In this document: one piece after another, positions 26,592 through 36,477 of the stretch
Position numbering within the stretch: the stretch's first letter is position 1
Layout of the letters: each line of letters opens with the position of its first letter
Assembly (NCBI RefSeq): GCF_039535475.1
Contig: NZ_BAAAXG010000026.1
Location: 1,302,001-1,366,000, forward strand
Direction: 5' to 3'
DNA: 64,000 nucleotides
Source: Streptomyces showdoensis
GTDB taxonomy: Bacteria; Actinomycetota; Actinomycetes; Streptomycetales; Streptomycetaceae
Made by a program: the position numbers and the translations under genes
Notes under the pieces: model-generated
Told to the model about the DNA's origin: nothing
The model's input: the letters and a program-made list of their open reading frames with translations, nothing else
Database searches by the model: none

Positions 26592-26631
26592 CCGGCCCCC
26601 CGACACGAAGATCGACGTGTCGGGGGGCCGG
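26592..26631. terminator. 15-bp perfect terminator stem
   Basis: CCGGCCCCCCGACAC (26592-26606) and GTGTCGGGGGGCCGG (26617-26631) form a perfect stem around a 10-base loop. It lies downstream of the 425-residue membrane protein gene and upstream of the DUF2993 gene on the minus strand. Confidence 0.8.
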
Positions 26632-26659
26632 TCGGTTCCCCTGCGGGCTGTGGCGGCGG

Positions 26660-27937
26660 TTACGCCAGGGCCCGTCCCAGCAGGTAGACGGCGGGCGCGG
26701 CGGCGGTCAGCGGCAGCGCGACACCGGCCGTCATGTGCACGAAGCGGGAGGGGTAGTCGTAGCTGGCCACCCGCAGCCCGATCAGGGCGCACACCCCGGC
26801 CACCAGGCCGAGCAGCGCGCCGGAGGCGCCCAGGTCGGTGAGCCCGCCGGCGGCGATGCCGCCGCCCGCGGCGGCGAGCAGCGCCACGACCACGGAGACC
26901 GGGCCGGGCAGCGGCACCGCGCGGGCGAGGACCGCGGCGGCGACCGCCACGCCGCCGACGACCACCGCGTCCGGCTCGGCGCCGAGGTGGCCGGCGGCCA
27001 GGACCGCGAGGGCCGCCGAGGCGACCGTCGCCATCAGGCCGTACATCCGCTCGTCGGGGTCGGCGTGGCTGCGGAGCTGGAGCACGAGCGTGAGCAGCAC
27101 CCAGACGCCGAGCGTGCCCAGGATCGCGGCGGGCGCGTTCTCCCGGCCGGCCGCGAGCAGGGCGACGTCGGCGGTGACGCCGCCCAGGAAGGCGAGGGCG
27201 ATGCCCTGCCGGGCCGGCCACATGCCGTTGAGCCGGAACCAGCCCGCGGCGGTGACCGCCTGGAGCAGCAGCAGCGGGACGAGCAGCGCGTACGAGCCGG
27301 CCGAGGCGCCCACCGCGAGCAGCACGCCGAGCACGGCGGTCAGCGCGGCCGGCTGCATCCCGGGTTCGATGACCGGCGAGCGGCCCTCGGCGCGGGCCCG
27401 CTGGGCGTCGGTGATCCGGGCGTTGCCGCCCATGGTGGGGGTGGAGTAGGCGGGGCCGTCGGCGTCGACCGCGCCCTCGGGCCCGGAGGCCGGCGCGGAT
27501 GCGGCGGGTACGGGTGCCGGCGCCTCGGCGTACGCGGCCGCCTCGTACGCGGGCGCCGGAGCCTCGTGAGCGGGCGCGGGCGTCCCGTACACGGGCGCAG
27601 GAGCCTCGTGAGCGGGCGCCGGCGTCCCGTACACCGGCGCGGGCGTCCCGTACGCCTGCGGGTACGCGGCCGGGCTCTCGGGCGGCAGCGGGTGCCCGCC
27701 CGTGGTGTACCCGTGGCCGTACGTCTCCGGGGCCTGCGCGTGGCCCTGCGTCTGGCCCTGCGGCGGCAGGTACGCCGTGTCGTACGACACGGGCTGCTGG
27801 GGCTGCTGGGGCTGCACCGTCGGCTGGAACTGGGTGTCCCAGGTCTGCCCCTCCCACGTCTGGGTGACGTGCGGGTCGTACGGCTGACCGCCCTGACCGC
27901 CCTGCGGCTCGTACGGATAGTGCTGGTCACTGCTCAT
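26660..27937 (-). CDS. Proline-rich multi-spanning membrane protein
   Basis: This is a 425-residue protein. The first about 195 residues are hydrophilic and rich in Pro, Gln, Tyr and Ala, with an imperfect repeat of the type GTPAPAHEAPAPVY occurring two to three times. The rest is a hydrophobic domain with about 9-10 transmembrane helices (from about 200 to the end). I do not recognise the family; similar integral membrane proteins with Tyr/Pro/Gln tails are common in Streptomyces. The gene starts 10 bases after the MoaD-like gene and is the last gene before a strong terminator. Confidence 0.72.
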   Translation of the reverse strand: MSSDQHYPYEPQGGQGGQPYDPHVTQTWEGQTWDTQFQPTVQPQQPQQPVSYDTAYLPPQGQTQGHAQAPETYGHGYTTGGHPLPPESPAAYPQAYGTPAPVYGTPAPAHEAPAPVYGTPAPAHEAPAPAYEAAAYAEAPAPVPAASAPASGPEGAVDADGPAYSTPTMGGNARITDAQRARAEGRSPVIEPGMQPAALTAVLGVLLAVGASAGSYALLVPLLLLQAVTAAGWFRLNGMWPARQGIALAFLGGVTADVALLAAGRENAPAAILGTLGVWVLLTLVLQLRSHADPDERMYGLMATVASAALAVLAAGHLGAEPDAVVVGGVAVAAAVLARAVPLPGPVSVVVALLAAAGGGIAAGGLTDLGASGALLGLVAGVCALIGLRVASYDYPSRFVHMTAGVALPLTAAAPAVYLLGRALA

Positions 27938-27947
27938 GGCGTGCGGT

Positions 27948-28202
27948 TCACCCTCCTGCGAACGGGGGGAGCACCTCGACCGTGCCGCCCTCCGCCAGCC
28001 GTACCGTCTCATGGGCGCGGGTGCCGACGGGGTCGCCGTCGATCAGGAACGAGCAGCGCTGGAGGACCCGGACCAGCTCGCCGGGGTGCCTCTCGCGGGC
28101 CGCGTCGAGCGCCTCGGCCAGGGTCCGGGCCGCGTACGGCTCCTCGGCCACACCGGCGGCCGCCTTCGCCGCGGCCCAGTAGCGGATGGTTCCCGCTGCC
28201 AT
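27948..28202 (-). CDS. MoaD/ThiS-family ubiquitin-like sulfur carrier
   Basis: The 84-residue beta-grasp protein ends in Gly-Gly (VEVLPPFAGG), the C-terminus that is adenylated and thiocarboxylated in sulfur carriers. The pattern IRYWAAAKAAAGV ... VLIDGDPVG ... EGGTVEVLPPFAGG is the MoaD-type layout for molybdopterin synthesis. No MoaE or MoeB is adjacent, so the pathway is not proven. ATG 28202 gives the normal length. It lies between an alpha/beta hydrolase gene and a membrane protein gene in one operon. Confidence 0.85.
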   Translation of the reverse strand: MAAGTIRYWAAAKAAAGVAEEPYAARTLAEALDAARERHPGELVRVLQRCSFLIDGDPVGTRAHETVRLAEGGTVEVLPPFAGG

Positions 28203-28247
28203 AGCGGCACTCCCTTCGTTCGTGTGCGCGCCGCCCCCCATGATGGG

Positions 28248-29042
28248 CTATGGCCGGGCGAGCCAGCCGCCGAGCCGGGCGAGCAGTTCCTCGCCGGCCG
28301 CGTTCTCCGCGTGCCCCATCCCGCGCTCGAGCCACAGCTCGGCCGTGCCCTCGGGCGCCGCGGCCACCAGGCTGCGGGGGTGGTCGAGCGGGAAGTACGG
28401 GTCGCGGTCGCCGTGCACGACCAGCAGCGGGGTCGGCGCGATCAGCGGCACGGCCTCGACCGGGGAGAGCGGCACGGGGTCCCAGTCCCTGCGGTCGATC
28501 CGGGTGCCCAGCCCGTAGCGCCCGACCAGCCGGCCGACCGGCCGGGTCACCACCCAGTGCACCCGCCGCATCGAGGGCGTCCCCCGGTAGTACCAGCGGG
28601 CCGGGGCGCTGACGGCGGCGACGGCGTCGGTGTGCGCGCCGGTGCCGCGCTCCAGGGCCGCGTGCCGCAGCACGACCGAGCCGCCCATGGAGAAGCCGAC
28701 CGTCGCCACCCGGGTGTGCCCGAGCTCACGGGCCCAGCGGACGGCCGCGGCCAGGTCGAGGACCTCGCGGTCGCCGACGGTCGAGCGGCCTCCGGAGCCG
28801 CCGTGGCCGCGGAAGGAGAAGGAGACGACGTGCGCGTGTTCCCGCAGGGCGAGGGCGGCGCGCCGGAGGGCGGGGCGGTCGACCGACCCGGTGAACCCGT
28901 GGGCGACCACCACCGCCGTATCGGTGACACTTGCGGTGGACGGTTCGTAAACCGCCTCGATCCGGACACCGTCATCGGTACGCAACATCGCACGGCGGGC
29001 GTCGCGATCATGGACGGAAGTGAGCGAGGAAACATCCACCAT
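28248..29042 (-). CDS. Alpha/beta hydrolase
   Basis: The 264-residue serine hydrolase has the oxyanion-hole segment VVAHGFTGS, FRGHGGSGG, the nucleophile elbow GFSMGGSV, the acid region VVHGDRDPYFPLD, and a catalytic histidine near GMGHAENA. The substrate is unknown (ester or lipid). I chose ATG 29042 because GAGGGG lies 9 bases upstream. ATG 29072 lacks a ribosome binding site. The gene diverges from glnR and heads an operon with the MoaD-like and membrane protein genes. Confidence 0.85.
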   Translation of the reverse strand: MVDVSSLTSVHDRDARRAMLRTDDGVRIEAVYEPSTASVTDTAVVVAHGFTGSVDRPALRRAALALREHAHVVSFSFRGHGGSGGRSTVGDREVLDLAAAVRWARELGHTRVATVGFSMGGSVVLRHAALERGTGAHTDAVAAVSAPARWYYRGTPSMRRVHWVVTRPVGRLVGRYGLGTRIDRRDWDPVPLSPVEAVPLIAPTPLLVVHGDRDPYFPLDHPRSLVAAAPEGTAELWLERGMGHAENAAGEELLARLGGWLARP

Positions 29043-29078
29043 GTGAAATCGCCCCTCTGCCTCGGAACTCATGTGGGC

Positions 29079-29133
29079 TATTCTGCTTGCGAGAGGATCC
29101 GGGCAACGCAGCCCCCGGGTCCTTTTGTGTTTT
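29079..29133 (+). terminator. Terminator-like hairpin upstream of glnR (possible attenuator or short RNA)
   Basis: GGATCCGGG (29095-29103) and CCCGGGTCC (29114-29122) form a 9-bp stem followed by TTTTGTGTTTT, a canonical intrinsic terminator pointing toward glnR. No plus-strand gene precedes it. A TATTCT box at 29079-29084 would start a transcript at about 29091, so the RNA could end after about 40 bases. It may be an attenuator of glnR or a short RNA. Confidence 0.5.
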
Positions 29134-29142
29134 CCGACCGTT

Positions 29143-29158
29143 GTTACGGACGGATTAC
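29143..29158 (+). promoter_or_regulatory. 11-bp direct repeat in the glnR leader (candidate PhoP/GlnR site)
   Basis: GTTAC (29143-29147) and ATTAC (29154-29158) are spaced exactly 11 bp, the repeat spacing used by OmpR-type regulators. In S. coelicolor PhoP is known to bind the glnR promoter. The match here is short and tentative. Confidence 0.35.
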
Positions 29159-29305
29159 CGAAAGCTCTCAGGGCGCGAGAGCCACGCGTGAGCAGTACGG
29201 AAAGCAGTGCCGCAGACGTCCTCGCAGGGACCGAGGAGGAACCGACGTCATGGACGAGCGAACGACGACGTACGAACGAGCGACGACCCGGGCAGGTGGG
29301 GCGCG

Positions 29306-30091
29306 ATGAGCTCACTGCTGCTCCTGACCAATGCCCTCCAGCCGTCGACCGAGGTGCTGCCCGCCCTCGGCCTGCTGCTGCACAACGTGCGCGTGGCCCC
29401 CGCCGAGGGCCCGGCGCTCGTGGACACCCCCGGCGCCGACGTGATCCTCGTCGACGGGCGGCGCGACCTCCCGCAGGTCCGCTCGCTGTGCCAGCTGCTG
29501 CGCTCCACGGGGCCCGGCTGTCCGCTGATCCTGGTCGTGACGGAGGGCGGCCTCGCGGCCGTCACCGCCGACTGGGGCATCGACGACGTGCTGCTCGACA
29601 CCGCGGGCCCGGCCGAGGTCGAGGCCCGGCTCCGGCTCGCGATGGGCCGGCAGCAGATCGTCGCGGACGACTCCCCGATGGAGATCCGCAACGGCGACCT
29701 GTCGGTGGACGAGGCGACGTACAGCGCCAAGCTGAAGGGCCGGGTCCTGGACCTGACCTTCAAGGAGTTCGAGCTCCTCAAGTACCTGGCCCAGCACCCG
29801 GGCCGGGTGTTCACCCGCGCCCAGCTGCTCCAGGAGGTCTGGGGCTACGACTACTTCGGCGGCACCCGAACGGTCGACGTCCACGTACGGCGTCTGCGGG
29901 CGAAGCTCGGCCCGGAGCACGAGTCGCTGATCGGCACCGTCCGGAACGTCGGCTACCGCTTCGTCACCCCCGAGAAGGTGGAGCGTGCGGCCGAGGAGGC
30001 GCGGGCGCAGCAGGAGGCCAGGAGCGGGGGCCGGACGGAGGCCCGCGTCAAGGAAGCCGCGCGGGAACTCACTCCGGTGGAGGACCGTTAA
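29306..30091 (+). CDS. glnR: GlnR, global nitrogen regulator (OmpR-type orphan)
   Basis: GlnR activates glutamine synthetase and ammonium uptake genes under nitrogen limitation. The 261-residue protein starts [20 protein letters not shown], which I recognise as the GlnR N-terminus. Its atypical receiver domain (about 1-120) keeps Asp50 in VILVDGRR but lacks a standard acidic pocket, as expected for a regulator that dimerises without phosphorylation. The C-terminal winged helix (about 125-225) has [22 protein letters not shown] and [16 protein letters not shown] charged tail follows. No kinase gene is adjacent. A hairpin and candidate PhoP repeats lie in the leader. Confidence 0.95.
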   Translation: MSSLLLLTNALQPSTEVLPALGLLLHNVRVAPAEGPALVDTPGADVILVDGRRDLPQVRSLCQLLRSTGPGCPLILVVTEGGLAAVTADWGIDDVLLDTAGPAEVEARLRLAMGRQQIVADDSPMEIRNGDLSVDEATYSAKLKGRVLDLTFKEFELLKYLAQHPGRVFTRAQLLQEVWGYDYFGGTRTVDVHVRRLRAKLGPEHESLIGTVRNVGYRFVTPEKVERAAEEARAQQEARSGGRTEARVKEAARELTPVEDR

Positions 30092-30152
30092 CGTGGCGTA
30101 TGCCACAACGCGACCTGCCGGTAGGTAGGTCACCCCGCGTAGACTGCCGCGC

Positions 30153-31175
30153 GTGGCCAAGGTGACGCGGGATGACGTAGCGCGACTGGCGGGTACTTCG
30201 ACCGCGGTCGTGAGTTACGTCATCAACAACGGACCCCGGCCGGTCGCCCCGGCCACGCGCGAGCGTGTCCTCGCCGCCATCAAGGAGCTGGGCTACCGCC
30301 CCGACCGGGTGGCCCAGGCGATGGCGTCCCGGCGCACGGATCTCATAGGCATGGTCGTCCCGGACGCCCGCCAGCCCTTCTTCGCGGAGATGGCGCACGC
30401 GGTCGAGCAGGCCGCCGCCGAGCGCGGGAAGATGGTGCTCGTCGGCAACTCCGACTACCGCACCGAGCGCGAGATCCACTACCTGCGGGCCTTCCTCGGC
30501 ATGCGGGTCTCCGGTCTGATCCTGGTCAGCCAGGGCATGAGCGAGCAGGCCGCGAGCGAGATCGAGGCCTGGGACGCCCGCGTGGTGCTGCTGCACGAGC
30601 GGCCCGAGGCGATCGACGACGTCGCGGTCGTCACCGACGACATCGGCGGCGCCCAGCTCGCCGTCCGGCACCTCCTGGAGCACGGGCACCCGTACGTGGC
30701 CTGCATGGGCGGCATCCCGAACACCCCGGCCGTCGGCGACCCGGTCGCCGACCACGAGGAGGGCTGGCGGCGGGCCATGGTCGAGGCCGGGCTCTCCGTC
30801 GAGGGCCGGCTCTTCCAGGCGCCGTACAACCGCTACGACGCCTACCAGGTGGCGCTGAAGGTGCTCGCCGGCCCCGACCGGCCGCCGGCCATCTTCTGCT
30901 CGACGGACGACCAGGCCTTCGGTGTGCTGCGGGCCGCCCGCGAGCTGCGGATCGACGTGCCGACGGAGCTCGCGGTGGCGGGCTTCGACGACGTCAAGGA
31001 GGCGGCGCTCTCGGACCCGCCGCTGACCACCGTCTACTCCGACCGTCCGGCGATGGCCCGGGCGGCGGTGGACCTGGTGCTCGACGACTCGATCCGGGTC
31101 TCCGGCTCGCGCCGCGAGCGCGTGAAGCAGTTCCCGTCGGCGCTGATCGTGCGCCGCTCCTGCGGCTGCGGCTGA
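30153..31175 (+). CDS. LacI-family transcriptional regulator
   Basis: The 340-residue regulator has an N-terminal HTH ([36 protein letters not shown]) and hinge. The periplasmic-binding-like effector domain runs from about 60 to 325, and an unusual Cys-containing tail, RRSCGCG, ends the protein. The effector and targets are unknown; no sugar genes are nearby, so it probably acts elsewhere. TAGACT at 30140-30145 lies exactly 7 bases before GTG 30153 without a ribosome binding site, so the message is probably leaderless. A terminator-like stem, CCGGGAGG/CCTCCCGG at 31202-31221, follows. Confidence 0.9.
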   Translation: MAKVTRDDVARLAGTSTAVVSYVINNGPRPVAPATRERVLAAIKELGYRPDRVAQAMASRRTDLIGMVVPDARQPFFAEMAHAVEQAAAERGKMVLVGNSDYRTEREIHYLRAFLGMRVSGLILVSQGMSEQAASEIEAWDARVVLLHERPEAIDDVAVVTDDIGGAQLAVRHLLEHGHPYVACMGGIPNTPAVGDPVADHEEGWRRAMVEAGLSVEGRLFQAPYNRYDAYQVALKVLAGPDRPPAIFCSTDDQAFGVLRAARELRIDVPTELAVAGFDDVKEAALSDPPLTTVYSDRPAMARAAVDLVLDDSIRVSGSRRERVKQFPSALIVRRSCGCG

Positions 31176-31201
31176 GCGCCATCGGGGGGAGCGCCCCTGG
31201 C

Positions 31202-31221
31202 CCGGGAGGCCGCCCTCCCGG
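31202..31221. terminator. Terminator stem after the LacI gene
   Basis: CCGGGAGG (31202-31209) and CCTCCCGG (31214-31221) form a perfect 8-bp stem with a 4-base loop, followed by a short AGGTCTTT stretch. Confidence 0.55.
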
Positions 31222-31261
31222 AGAGGTCTTTATATCGGGCATACGCGCTTCTGTCGGGCTT

Positions 31262-31287
31262 CTCACCCCGCCCTCAGGCCGTTCTCA
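31262..31287 (+). promoter_or_regulatory. Three CTCA repeats at 11-bp spacing, response-regulator binding site
   Basis: CTCA occurs at 31262, 31273 and 31284, exactly one helical turn apart. The last copy lies in the palindrome CCGTTC-TCAT-GAACGG. If the protease message is leaderless (start at 31312), the repeats lie at about -50, -39 and -28. This is the place for an OmpR-type activator such as the adjacent response regulator, and it resembles mycobacterial MprA boxes. Confidence 0.6.
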
Positions 31288-31311
31288 TGAACGGCGCCGA
31301 TCGTCATATCC

Positions 31312-32403
31312 ATGACGGACAACCAGCAGCCCCAGCAGCCGTACTACCCGCCGCGGCCGCCGTACGACCCGGCGGAGCCCATCAGCACCGAGCCGGGCAC
31401 CACCGTCTGGCCGTCCGGCGGGCACGCCCCGGCCGGCGGGTACCCCCCGCCGCCGCAGACCCCGCAGGAGCCGGCCTTCGCCGCCCCGGCGCCCGCCCCC
31501 GGGCCGCGCCGCCGGGCCAGGCGCGGGGTCGGCCTGATGGCGGCCGTGGCCATCGCCGCCGCGGCGGTCGGCGGCGGCACCGCGACCCTCGTGGAGCGCT
31601 GGACCTCCGACGGCGCCGTCACCGCGTCCGGCTCGGTGAGCGGCACCAACGTGTCGGCGAGCAGCAAGGGCACGGTCGCCGGGGTCGCCCAGGCGGTCTC
31701 CCCCTCCATCGTGGAGATCTCCGCGAGCTCGTCCGCCGGCAAGTCCACCGGCTCCGGCGTGATCATCACCGGGGACGGCGAGATCGTCACCAACAACCAC
31801 GTCATCTCCGGCGCCTCGACGATCAAGGTGCAGACCTCCGACGGCAAGAGCTACGACGCCAAGGTCGTCGGCACCGACCCGGACAAGGACCTGGCGCTGA
31901 TCAAGCTGGAGGGCGCCTCCGGCCTCAAGGCGGCCACCCTCGGCGACTCCTCCAAGGTGCGGGTCGGCGACGAGGTCGTGGCGATCGGCTCCCCCGAGGG
32001 CCTGACCGGCACCGTCACGAGCGGCATCGTCTCCGCGCTCGACCGCGACGTGACCGTCGCCAAGGACGAGGGCGGGCAGGGGCAGGACCAGGGCGGCCAG
32101 GGGCAGCAGTGGGACCCGCGCCAGGGGTGGCCGTTCGAGTTCGGCGGCCGCCAGTTCAACGGCGACACCGGCTCCTCGAAGACCACGTACAAGGCGATCC
32201 AGACCGACGCCTCGCTCAATCCCGGTAATTCCGGCGGCGCGCTGATCAATATGAACGGCGAGATCATCGGAATCAATTCGGCCATGTATTCGCCCAGTTC
32301 CGGCGGCGGCTCCACGGCCGGCAGCGTCGGCCTCGGATTCGCGATCCCGGTGGACACCCTCAAGGCCGACCTGGACAGCCTGCGCTCGGGCGGTGCCGCC
32401 TGA
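31312..32403 (+). CDS. Membrane-anchored HtrA/PepD-like serine protease without PDZ domain
   Basis: This is a 363-residue protein. A Pro/Gln-rich cytoplasmic N-terminus (1-65) is followed by basic residues and one transmembrane helix (about 73-92). A trypsin-like domain outside the cell has the catalytic triad His163 (TNNHV), Asp193 (DKDLAL) and Ser307 (GNSGG). A Gly/Gln-rich insertion (about 252-275) interrupts the domain. The protein ends soon after the protease fold, so the usual PDZ domain is absent. It probably handles misfolded envelope proteins. It is followed by a response regulator and sensor kinase, the same trio as mycobacterial MprA-MprB-PepD. Confidence 0.9.
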   Translation: MTDNQQPQQPYYPPRPPYDPAEPISTEPGTTVWPSGGHAPAGGYPPPPQTPQEPAFAAPAPAPGPRRRARRGVGLMAAVAIAAAAVGGGTATLVERWTSDGAVTASGSVSGTNVSASSKGTVAGVAQAVSPSIVEISASSSAGKSTGSGVIITGDGEIVTNNHVISGASTIKVQTSDGKSYDAKVVGTDPDKDLALIKLEGASGLKAATLGDSSKVRVGDEVVAIGSPEGLTGTVTSGIVSALDRDVTVAKDEGGQGQDQGGQGQQWDPRQGWPFEFGGRQFNGDTGSSKTTYKAIQTDASLNPGNSGGALINMNGEIIGINSAMYSPSSGGGSTAGSVGLGFAIPVDTLKADLDSLRSGGAA

Positions 32404-32423
32404 ACACATGGGACGCTGGCCCC

Positions 32424-33157
<734 letters not shown>

Positions 33158-33161
<4 letters not shown>

Positions 33162-34633
33162 CCAGCCCGGTGGCCTGGTTCCGCTCGCGGCCGCTGCGTT
33201 CCCGGCTGGCGCTGCTGACGGCGCTCGCGGTGGCGGTCGCGGTGGCGGCGGTCTCGGTGGCCTGCTGGTTCGTGACCCGGGCCCAGCTGGAGGCGGAGCT
33301 GGACGACTCGCTGCGCTCGGCGCAGCTCACCCCGCAGGACGCCCAGAAGCTGCTGAGCTCCTGCGGGGCGACCACCCAGAACCGGCCGCCGCCGGCGCCG
33401 CGCGGCGGCCAGACCCTGCAGATCGTGTCCACCGACGGCGAGGTGCTCTGCTCCACGGGCCGCTCGGTGATCCCGGCGCAGTCCTCGGACACGGCGGTGG
33501 CGCAGGGCCGGCTCTCGTCCGCGCTGCACACGACGAACGCCGCGGACGGCACGGAGATGCGGGTCTACACGTACCCCATGAACCTGATCCGGCAGCCGCT
33601 CTCGCAGCCGGTCGCGGTCTCCGTCGCCCGGCCCACGTACGAGATCGACAACTCGATGTCCACGCTCGCCTGGGTGCTGCTGCTCGTCTCCGGCATCGGC
33701 GTGGTCGGTGCCGGGGCGGCCGGCCTGTGGGTGGCGCGGACCGGCCTGGAGCCGGTGCACCGGCTGACCGGGGCGGTCGAACACGTCGCGGCGACCGAGG
33801 ACCTGACGGTCCGGATCCCGGTCGAGGGCGAGGACGAGATCGCCCGTCTGTCGCGCTCCTTCAACGCGATGACGGCCGCGCTCGCGACCTCCCGCGACCG
33901 GCAGGCGCAGCTGATCGCGGACGCGGGCCACGAGCTGCGCACGCCGCTGACCTCGCTCCGCACCAACGTCGAGCTGCTGGCCCGCAGCGAGGAGACCGGC
34001 CGGGCGCTGCCGCCGGAGGACAGGCGGGCGCTGATGGCCTCGGTGAAGGCGCAGATGACGGAGCTGGCGGCGCTGATCGGCGACCTCCAGGAGCTGTCGC
34101 GGCCGGACGCGGCGGCCCGCGGGCCGCTGGAGGTGGTGCCGCTGCACACGATCCTGCGCTCGGCGCTGGACCGGGCGCGGCTGCGCGGCCCGGAGCTGAC
34201 CTTCGTGACGGACCTGGCGCCCTGGTACGTACGGGCGGAGCAGGCGGGTCTGGAGCGGGCGCTGGTGAACGTCCTGGACAACGCGGTGAAGTTCTCGCCG
34301 CCGCGCGGGACGGTCGAGGTGACCCTGATGCGGGGCGAGCTGACGGTGCGGGACCACGGTCCGGGCATCCCGGCGGACGAGCTCCCGCACGTCTTCGACC
34401 GTTTCTGGCGCTCGCCGTCGGCGCGCAGCCTGCCGGGTTCGGGGCTCGGTCTGTCGATCGTGGCCCGCACGGTCGGCCAGGCGGGCGGCACGGTCGCGCT
34501 CACTCCGGCGGAGGGCGGCGGCACGGTGGCGACGGTGCGGCTGCCGGGTGCCCCGACACCGCCACCGCCGTCACCCTCGGCGCTGCCGCCGGGCGGTTCA
34601 GTTGTGCCGGATGAGGGACTCGACCAGTCCTGA
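33158..34633 (+). CDS. Sensor histidine kinase (MprB-like)
   Basis: The 491-residue membrane kinase has two transmembrane helices (about 17-40 and 168-195) flanking an extracellular sensor region of about 125 residues. HAMP, HisKA and HATPase domains follow. The phosphoacceptor is His258 in [13 protein letters not shown]. The N box ([10 protein letters not shown]), G1 (DHGPGIP) and G2 (GSGLGLSI) are intact. A Pro-rich tail of about 30 residues extends past the ATPase domain. GTG 33158 overlaps the regulator stop. Its 3' end overlaps the convergent PLC gene by 36 bases. Confidence 0.92.
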
Positions 34634-35458
34634 GCGGGTGTTGGGGAAGTCCATGGGGACGATCCCCAGCCCCTTCCAGCCGGCGCCCTCCCCGTCGAGC
34701 AGTCCGTGCACCTGCGGGTTGAGCCGGTCGGCGTTCCACCGGGGCGGGAGGGCGGCGGCGGTGGAGACGAAGTTGACGTAGAACCGGTCGGGCCGGCCGG
34801 CCGCCTTGCGGAACTGGTCCCTGATCTTCGGCCACTTGCCGAAGGGTTCGGCCTGGTAGTCGTCCTGCACGTCGAAGTACGTGCCGTCGGCCCACCGCAG
34901 CCCGGGCAGTCCCCCGTTGTCGGCGAGGAGCACGACCCGGCCGCGGGCCTCGCCGAGGGTGGGGACGCCGTCGCCGATCCGGAAGAGGGGCCGCCAGCCG
35001 CGGCGGTCGAGGTAGTCGTCGAAGACCGCGCGGAAGGCCGCGTCGGACTCGGACGAGTACTCCTGCTTGACCCGCATCAGGACGGTCTCGGTGGGGTGGG
35101 CGGCGAGGAAGTCCCAGCAGGCGCCGAGGACGTCGCCGAACATGAGGTTCTGGTAGGAGGCCCCGTGGTGGATCGCGAACGATCCGCCGGTCACCCTGCA
35201 CCGCACGTCCAGGAACCGGATGCCGCTGTCCAGTTGCTGGGCGATGGTGGTGTTCTGGCACTCGGTCCAGGGCCCGCCGTAGCGCGCCCCCGAGTCGTGG
35301 GTGCCGGGGATCGTGAGCCTCTGGAGCGGGGTGGGGTCGCCGTGGGCAGCCATCCAGTCCTGCGTCCCGAGGGCGGTGGCCGCCCGGGCGGAGGGGGCAC
35401 CCAGGAGCAGGGCGCCGGAGGCTGCGGCGGCGCCCGCGAGAAAGCGTCGTCGGTCCAT
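34598..35458 (-). CDS. Secreted phosphatidylinositol-specific phospholipase C-like protein
   Basis: The 286-residue protein has a twin-arginine signal (MDRRRFLAGAAAASGALLLG, cleavage after SARA). The PI-PLC X domain carries the two catalytic-site histidines, His54 in IPGTHDSGA and another in AIHHGAS. VRCRVTGG and RVVLLADN are family-like. It probably cleaves phosphatidylinositol or related glycolipids outside the cell without calcium. The 3' end overlaps the kinase gene by 36 bases in the convergent orientation. Two long-spaced inverted repeats cover its promoter region. Confidence 0.85.
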   Translation of the reverse strand: MDRRRFLAGAAAASGALLLGAPSARAATALGTQDWMAAHGDPTPLQRLTIPGTHDSGARYGGPWTECQNTTIAQQLDSGIRFLDVRCRVTGGSFAIHHGASYQNLMFGDVLGACWDFLAAHPTETVLMRVKQEYSSESDAAFRAVFDDYLDRRGWRPLFRIGDGVPTLGEARGRVVLLADNGGLPGLRWADGTYFDVQDDYQAEPFGKWPKIRDQFRKAAGRPDRFYVNFVSTAAALPPRWNADRLNPQVHGLLDGEGAGWKGLGIVPMDFPNTRSGLVESLIRHN

Positions 35459-35466
35459 GGGACGGA

Positions 35467-35537
35467 CTATGGCATCGCTTGACGTGACCCTGCCATAGCT
35501 CGAACCGGTACAAGCGATCTATACAACCGTCTTGTAC
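35467..35537. promoter_or_regulatory. Two inverted repeats with 16-base spacers in the PLC/hydrolase divergent promoter
   Basis: CTATGGCA (35467-35474) and TGCCATAG (35491-35498) pair perfectly across 16 bases. GTACAAG (35508-35514) and CTTGTAC (35531-35537) do the same across 16 bases. A further TATAC/GTATA element follows near 35547-35559. These lie between divergent genes and are likely operators, perhaps for one regulator type with widely spaced half-sites. Confidence 0.6.
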
Positions 35538-35614
35538 GTCCGTCATATACATGCGTATAGTCGGGCTGTCGCCCCGCCCGATCCGACGACCCGCCAGCCC
35601 CTGGGAGACCCGAC

Positions 35615-36421
35615 ATGCGCAAGGAATGCACCACCGCCGACGGCCGCACCCTCTCCTACCTCGACTTCACCCCCGACGCGCAGGCCCCGGACACCGCACG
35701 CGGCACCGCCGCCCTCCCCCTGCTCGCCCTCCACGGGCACCTCTCCGAGGCCGCCTCCTTCGCCCACCTCGCCGCGGCACTGGGCCGGGACCGGCGGGTC
35801 GTCGCCCTCGACCAGCGCGGCCACGGCGACTCGGACCGGGCCGCCGACTACGGCCGCGAGGGGTACGTCTCCGACGCCCTGGCGCTGCTCGACCACCTGG
35901 GCCTGGACCGCGTGGCCGTCCTCGGCCACTCGCTCGGCGCGGTCAACGCGTACCACCTGGCCGCCGCACACCCCGGGCGCGTGGCCGCGCTCGTCGACAC
36001 CGACGCGGCCGCCGACCTGCCCGACCCCGGCACGAGCCCGCTCTCCTTCGTCCTCGGCTTCCCCTACACCGCCCCCACCCGCGACGAACTGATCGCCGCC
36101 TGCGGCCCCTTCGGCCCCGCCGTCGCCCCGCACCTGCGCCCGCACGCCGACGGCTGGCGCCTCCCCTTCCACCCCCGGGACACCGTCGACTCCGAGCACC
36201 TCGTCCACGGCGACCACTGGTCCGCCTGGCTCGGGAGCGACTGCCCCGCCCTCCTGGTCCGCGGCACGCGCAGCCAGGTCCTCTCCGGGGAGCACGCCCG
36301 CGAGATGACCGCCCGCCGCCCGGGCACGACCCTGGTCGAGCTCGACACCGACCACTTCGTGCAGCTGGGCGACCCGCGGGGCTTCGAGAAGGCGGTGCGG
36401 GAGTTCCTGGCCGGCCTCTGA
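35615..36421 (+). CDS. Alpha/beta hydrolase
   Basis: The 268-residue hydrolase has LLALHGHLSEA (oxyanion region), ALDQRGHGDSDRA, and the nucleophile elbow LGHSLGAVNAY with Ser. An Asp-type acid and the terminal His in LDTDHFVQLGDPRGF complete the triad. It looks like a haloperoxidase/esterase-type member; the substrate is unknown. A GGGAG ribosome binding site precedes the ATG. It is divergent from the PLC gene, sharing a region of inverted repeats, and ends at a convergent terminator. Confidence 0.85.
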   Translation: MRKECTTADGRTLSYLDFTPDAQAPDTARGTAALPLLALHGHLSEAASFAHLAAALGRDRRVVALDQRGHGDSDRAADYGREGYVSDALALLDHLGLDRVAVLGHSLGAVNAYHLAAAHPGRVAALVDTDAAADLPDPGTSPLSFVLGFPYTAPTRDELIAACGPFGPAVAPHLRPHADGWRLPFHPRDTVDSEHLVHGDHWSAWLGSDCPALLVRGTRSQVLSGEHAREMTARRPGTTLVELDTDHFVQLGDPRGFEKAVREFLAGL

Positions 36422-36428
36422 ACGCGCC

Positions 36429-36463
36429 GGAGGGGCGGCGCGCACCCGGCGCACCGCCCCTCC
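36429..36463. terminator. Bidirectional terminator
   Basis: GGAGGGGCGG (36429-36438) and CCGCCCCTCC (36454-36463) form a perfect 10-bp stem between the hydrolase gene and the convergent large secreted-protein gene. Confidence 0.7.
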
Positions 36464-36477
36464 GCCCACCCGGGACG

